From: Calliphora vicina
Taxonomy: Eukaryota > Arthropoda > Insecta > Diptera > Calliphoridae
Reading direction: 5' to 3'
NCBI RefSeq assembly: GCF_958450345.1
Contig: NC_088781.1
Span: 26,141,857 to 26,205,856, forward strand
DNA: 64,000 nt
The notes under the pieces were generated by a model. That model was not told the origin of the DNA. It saw only the letters and a program-made list of their open reading frames with translations, and searched no databases. Every line of letters starts with the position of its first letter. The stretch's first letter is position 1. Shown one piece after another: positions 58,531 to 64,000 of the stretch. The position numbers and the translations under genes were made by a program.

Positions 58531-59017
58531 GACACATTTCTGGAAAAATTCCCCGGAGTTCAAATTCAATGGGAAAAAACTCCAGGGGAACAAACTCCCG
58601 GGGAATTTTTTATTCATGATTGGGCTGATTAATTCAAAGTTATATTTTCTTTGATGGAAAATCTCCCTATTATAATATTTTTAGTTTTTAAGATAAATGA
58701 TTTCCGAACAAAACACAAAATTATTTCATTCCAATAAAATATTAATCTTCAAGTCCTAAAGTTTCCACCAATATAAAACACTAGTATAAAAAGCGTATAT
58801 GTAATCTTCAGAGGTTCCACAAACCTTTTAACGTTCTTTCATATAAAGTTTAGCGGTATCACCAAGTCTGAATTAGCAGTTGGCCAAAAACTGATGACAC
58901 CTTTTTTTGAGGGCCCACTGATTATCAGAATCTTTGGGGGACCATAAAAAAAAATTGGTCACCAAAATGGACAAACTGAGTATAAGCTTTTAATACGCTT
59001 TGGTAGTAGAGTCGAAC
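58531..59017. repeat. Spacer unit, copy 2
   Basis: It is the second copy of 57335-57821, offset by exactly 1,196 bp at both ends. After it the sequence becomes unique. Confidence 0.9.
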
Positions 59018-59019
59018 CT

Positions 59020-60470
59020 ATACTGTCATGATCGTGTGTTTTTACAAAAGTCTTCATTTGTTGCACAGTGTAATTACTCATACGTTGATTAATTTAAATT
59101 ACTTTTTTGAAAAGGTGAAATATTTCTTAATTCACAAAGCCTATTATTGTCTGTGTTATTTTGATAAAAATTAATCATACTTAATTTTCAAGAGATTGTC
59201 TAATTACGTATGAGTGATATTTAATATCACATAAATTAATGATTACTCATACGCTCTGTTAGATTTAGTTTTACGTTAAATATTATTAAATTCCCTTTAC
59301 AATAGAATTTCACTTTCATTACTGACATAAAAGCCACTTATTTAAACTTAAACGTAATGGCAAAACATTAAGCAGCTTAAAGTAAATCATCTACTTACCA
59401 GTGTGCACAATTATCATCTTTCTGTGCTTAAGTAAGTAATAAGGAAATAATACCATGTATGAACCAATTTAATCTTATCATAAAGAAATAATTATATGAA
59501 AAATTTCCAAACGTATTAAATAACATAATTTCCCACATTAAAATCAATCATTATATAGTGAAAATATGACAAGAAGTCAATAAAATAAGTAAGACATGAA
59601 AAAAGAATATAAAGAAAAAAAAATCTTTTTAAAACTTATTGTGCCAGAGCCAATATTTTTGTGATTTACACAATAAACGTATTAATGAGCTAAATGAACG
59701 TATGAACGTAAGACTTTAAGTATAAATGATCAACTGAATGGGAGACTGACTGAATGAATGAATAAATGACTGACTGAACGAATGAGCAAACGTATCAGTG
59801 AGTGAATGTAAAATATAAAAGAATGTTTTGTATTGTGCTGTGTCCTCCAAGCCATGTAAAATTATGCTTTTGATGCGTGATGATGGTTTTTCATTTAAAA
59901 ATCATTGAAAAAATAATGCTGAAAAAAACGAGAAATTTAAAAATGAAAATGGTATGTATGAATTTAAAAAAAAAAATGCACAATGACTGAGAATAATAAT
60001 GTAAAGTACTGAAAATTTGCACATAAATGTGTATGTATAAAAACAGCATGCATGCCAATATGAAAACATACTTTTCTCTTACATATGAGAATGTTTGGAA
60101 GTAGAAATGTATGTAAATTATATTGAATATTAGGGAGTATTGAAAAATAGATTTGACAAGCTTATGGTTTATTTCTTTTTTTCCAAAGTGTTAAATGAGC
60201 TTGACTCATTTGCTATTTATAAGTATTTTAAACTTTATTTAGTATTATAAAAGATGCATACATTAAAATGTGTCGGCTTCAATTCAAAATTAAATCAAAT
60301 TTTTCACCCTACTATAGTACCAAATTAAAACGTAGCTGAACAATAGTATTTGTTGGCTTGTGAATTTAGGGTCTATGAATCATATACTAAGTCCCTCAAT
60401 ATTTGAAAGAAGTAAACGATGTTAAATTTTTAGGCATGCCGTTATAATGAACATATTGGCACCTAGTAAT
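59020..60470. other. AT-rich DNA with a short TGAATGA-type tandem tract
   Basis: There is no gene. Imperfect 'actgaatgaatgaataaatgac' units lie at about 59730-59810. The nonamer ACTCATACG occurs at 59076 and 59245, and inverted at 59207. Confidence 0.45.
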
Positions 60471-60600
60471 TATGCCACTTTAAAACTCAGTCCTTCAAAA
60501 ATATTTCACTTTTTCATACTAAAAAATTTGGTTCTGACTAGTCACATTAAAATATGAAAAAGTTCAATATTTTTGAAGGATGGAGTTTTAAAGTTGCATA
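60471..60600. mobile_element. Short hairpin MITE
   Basis: ATGCCACTTTAAAACT…CTTTTTCATA (60471-60518) is inverted at 60552-60600 (TATGAAAAAG…AGTTTTAAAGTTGCATA) with a few mismatches. The loop is about 33 bp. It could be a TA-target MITE. Confidence 0.65.
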
Positions 60601-60609
60601 TTTTTAAAT

Positions 60610-63590
60610 CTAATTGAGATATTGACAAAAAAAATTAGTTTGGAATAAATGTGGATCAATATATTTACAATCCTATTAAAATGTTGATACAAATTTTAGT
60701 TTTAGAAACTCCATAAATATATAATATCGAGGGACTATATTCAAAACCCTGTATCTTGAAAAACACAACTTTTCAGAAGAGTTATTAAAATTCGGCATTC
60801 TACACTATTTTTTAAAAGCAGCTACTGAATCTCACATGTAATTGGTTTTTAAAATTTTGCATTATTGTGGACATTATGATAGAGGGTTTTGCTTTTCAAA
60901 AATATTCAATGTGTATATAAGAATATGATCAGATAGAGGGTTTTGCACTTTAATAATAATAAATTATTTTGATTTCATTTATGCCATCTGTCAACTTTTA
61001 ACGTAATTTATCTAAGATAATGGCTAATTTAATATTAGTGGTTAGTTTGTTGAACGTTTTATGGTATAAGGTTGAATACAAACAGGCAGATCAATGTGAT
61101 CTGTATCAAAATTTAATTTATATTTTATCATCTGGATCTTTACTCGTCCTGGTCTAATGGAAGAAAAAAATATAAGTTTGTCATCATTGTAATTACACTG
61201 TTCAACAAATTGAGACTTTTTGATTGGAACAGAATAGCGACCCTATAATTCTGAAAGGGCATGTTGAGTAGATCATTTTTGTGGAATAATCTTATAGTCC
61301 AGCTGGTCTGAATTTACAGTGGGTCAAAATTTTAATTTTTTGATCAAAGGGAGCAGTATACTAATTGAAAAAATTGTTGTAAGTTAATGTCTAAGAGAAT
61401 TCTTATTATCAGGGTTATATTGTGGAATTTTATGGGGATCATTTTTGTGGAAGATCTTAACCCTCTATCTCATCTCCTTAGGGGTCAATTTGACCCTTTT
61501 TTCGAGAAAATGAAAACAGTCCTTTCAAAAAGGACATTTAAGGATTAAAATATTCGACAAAAATTTTTGCCGGAAAATTTCAGTGGGGGCCACCAAAGTT
61601 ACCAAAGTTATAGATAAAGCACTTTACGCTTAATTAGCAAAATTGCACGTCACCTTGGGTCTCATATTTTTTAAAAAAATCGCCAAAAATCTATTTATAA
61701 TCCGAATGAGCTGATATTTAAAACATAAATAGCCCTGGATATGATATACAAAAATATATATACATATGTTAATTATCATTTTTAGGTCAAGAGTTATTTA
61801 GGTTTATTTATTTACTTTTTTTAATTTTGTTCGATCTTTTTTTAGTTTTTTAGATATGTCGGCCCTACGGTGGTTCGAAATAGTTTTTTTAAAATATCAC
61901 CTATATTCGCGATAAAATTTCGAATACTATAAAAAAACCTACTAACAGTCAGGTCATCCCTATAAAAAGTTACACGCATACAAAGTTGATACATGTAAAA
62001 ATGGCCGTATTTAATACGTTTTTCCCCAAAAAAGTCCTATATATTTTCTTTTGTAGAAAAAAATTTTCTTCGGGACTATATAAAATTTGTACATAATTCG
62101 AAGAGAGAACCTAATGCAAAAGCGTAGGAAGTAAAACTTGGCTCACTTAAGTGGACCTAGTCGCCTCCACGCTTATCCAAACTTTGCCAATTTAAAAAAA
62201 AAAATTTGGTTTGAGCAAAAAATTATAAAAAGGCAAAGCACCGATCCTCGAAAAAGCTCCATGCGTGTATAGTCCTATATCTTATTTAAACACTCACAAA
62301 GTTAGTTTACTATCACACAGTAAATAACTTCGCCGTGTGGTGTTTTCTAAAAAACTTAGTTTTTGGAACACATTTTCCCCGTAGGAATTTTGGTAATTGA
62401 AAACAAAAAGTGTTAAAAATTATAATTCCGTTTCTTTAAGGACATCTGGATCTACACTAAATAAATATAAAGTCACTTCTTCAATTAAGGTTATTATTGC
62501 AATATATTACAAAATATTGACTTAAATTTTCAAATAAAAATCGTTGTCAGGATATGAAAACATTTTTATACATAGAAAATGTTCCTTCGACATCAACTGA
62601 TGTTATACGAGCAAATTTAAAAGACAATATTTCTTTATCACTTAGAACGGTTAAGTTTGAATTAGAACTAAAATTTGATATTTAGATGGCGCTATTATTA
62701 AAATTGTGCTTATTTCATATTAAAAAAAGCCATCTACTTTTAAATTTTGAATTTTAAACAAGGGAAGTAAAAACCTGTAACACCACAGCGAAAAATAAGT
62801 AAGACAAAATTTGTTTTTGATAAAGTGAAAATATGCTACTAAACAGTAAAATATAGTCTAAAACGCAAAAATATGACATAAATATGCTCCTAAACAAATA
62901 TATGCAAAAATATGCATTTAAGGGTAAAATATGCAATAATATGCACTAACAAATCGATGCAAAAATTCTTAAATAGTTCTGAAACGTCTAAATATCTTAT
63001 CCATGTGCCCATTAGACTCACCAAAAAAACATGCATTTGCATATTTTGGTTTCCCTGATGATGACACTTTAAAAGTAGACACTCTTTTTAAGCAATCTCC
63101 AACTTAATTTATTTTTATTCCATGGACCTTATATTTTCCAAAAACAAAAATGTAAAATATGTTCATGGTAATTCAATTCAGCATCGGCTTTCGATATTTT
63201 GATAAATGATTGATTGAATGTAAAATTCATATTCAGCATGCTAAAATTAGTAAGAAAACATGAAGAAATTATTCCAAACAAATATTTGAAAAGATAGAGA
63301 AATAACAAAAATTCAAATAAAACAGCAAAAAACCATGTTCGTTATGAAATTCGCAGCATAGATGAGGGCTGTTTTGCTGAACATTTTACCATCAAAAAGT
63401 CATTTTCATGCAAATCAAAGATAGAGGGTTTTGATAGTCACTCGATATGTAATAAAATCTTTATTTATTAACAAAACTCAATTAAATTTTCAACGTTTTT
63501 TTCATTCTAAAAGCATAGAAAAACTTTTCAAAAAAAAAAAGGTAAAAGGAAATCCCACACTTCCTAAAAACTGGAGAAAATGTACCAAAA
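60610..63590. other. AT-rich DNA, no supported gene
   Basis: About 3 kb. The phrase 'gatagagggttttg' recurs at about 60880, 60935 and 63420. 'aaatatgc'-type words are clustered at 62830-62950. There is no coding motif. Confidence 0.4.
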
Positions 63591-63599
63591 ATAGGGTCC

Positions 63600-63685
63600 A
63601 CATTTCCTTTGGGATTTTCACAGCCTTCACTTTGAAATATTGATAAAAAAAAATAGGTCCATTTTGTTGATTCTGCCCCACTGTG
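63600..63685. mobile_element. Transib-like right-end fragment
   Basis: 'gataaaaaaaaataggtcca' followed by TTGATTCTGCCCCACTGTG at the end matches the inner part and terminus of the 35855-36724 type. No left end was found. Confidence 0.55.
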
Positions 63686-64000
63686 CAGAAGCTCACATTT
63701 CAGTTAAAGTGGGGCATAATTTATCATGATAAATTTAGAAACTTTTCTTAAAACCCAACATAATAAACTATACCAAATTGTCCATCCTTTGATCAACCTG
63801 TTCATAATAGGTGACGTATGATTATTATTGTTTTATAATGATTAATACTCATACGTAGTGGTTTATTTATATTATCTCTGTTCATTAACAATAATCTAAA
63901 TTATTACAAATTCTTATAGGAAAAATTATTTACTTATTCCAAATTTGAAATTTATTTGAAATTTCTAATCCACTTCTTTGTACTTCAAAGTATGTCTCTC

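Noticed and set aside
1..64000. tRNA, rRNA or host protein-coding exons
   Set aside because: I looked for tRNA-like cloverleaf boxes, rRNA landmarks and motif-bearing exons with splice signals and found none I could defend; small or very diverged exons could still have been missed.

Overview
This is a 64 kb, strongly AT-rich eukaryotic window in which I find no convincing host gene: no multi-exon coding signal, no tRNA or rRNA, and no bacterial-type operon. Almost everything recognisable is transposable-element DNA. The mix (DD41D-type and other mariners, hAT, jockey-type LINEs, a Penelope-like element, a Ty3/gypsy-type LTR with ATAT target sites, Helitron and DINE-like repeats) points to a higher fly, plausibly a calyptrate such as a blow fly or muscid. 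That assignment is inference. The window is best read as intergenic or deep-intronic TE-rich DNA.

Layout. 0.2-2.3 kb: relic LINE. 3.4-5.1 kb: a head sequence plus tandem ~365-bp monomers (here 'family D'), interrupted by a small TIR element. 5.4-6.4 kb: a complete hAT-type foldback element with 8-bp target duplication. 8.4-8.9 kb: antisense solo LTR. 12.2-23.0 kb: a cluster of copies of one dispersed repeat ('family A', carrying a GGTCGG..CCGACC hairpin), with a TTAA-flanked piggyBac-like element nested in one copy. 23.4-26.2 kb: Transib-like, mariner and orphan-ORF relics. 26.6-28.6 kb: DINE-like 'family B' repeat, then a 1.1 kb hAT with intact 8-bp TSD and a transposase C-terminus. 30.4-30.95 kb: sense solo LTR with ATAT TSD. 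35.1-35.6 kb: Helitron 3' end. 35.9-36.7 kb: Transib-like element with long TIRs.

36.9-47.3 kb is the most structured part. Two family D arrays lie in opposite orientation, head to head, each with a hairpin repeat at its outer tip. They carry a perfect 266-bp inverted repeat, a DD41D mariner deletion derivative inserted at TA, a family A copy, and a Penelope-like element with a 2 kb open frame (reverse transcriptase plus GIY-YIG). This looks like a very large foldback-type composite. 49-55 kb: LINE fragments, family B and C repeats, and a jockey relic cut by a clean 258-bp Transib-like MITE. 56.6-59.0 kb: an 8-bp-unit minisatellite inside a 1,196-bp tandem duplication. 59-64 kb: mostly featureless AT-rich DNA.

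The only long open frame is the Penelope-like polyprotein, and its apparent N-terminus is satellite sequence. Every other protein-coding trace is a broken transposon relic. The elements do not work together as a pathway; the relationships are nesting and relative age. All identifications come from reading motifs, repeats, TIRs and TSDs by eye, without database comparison.
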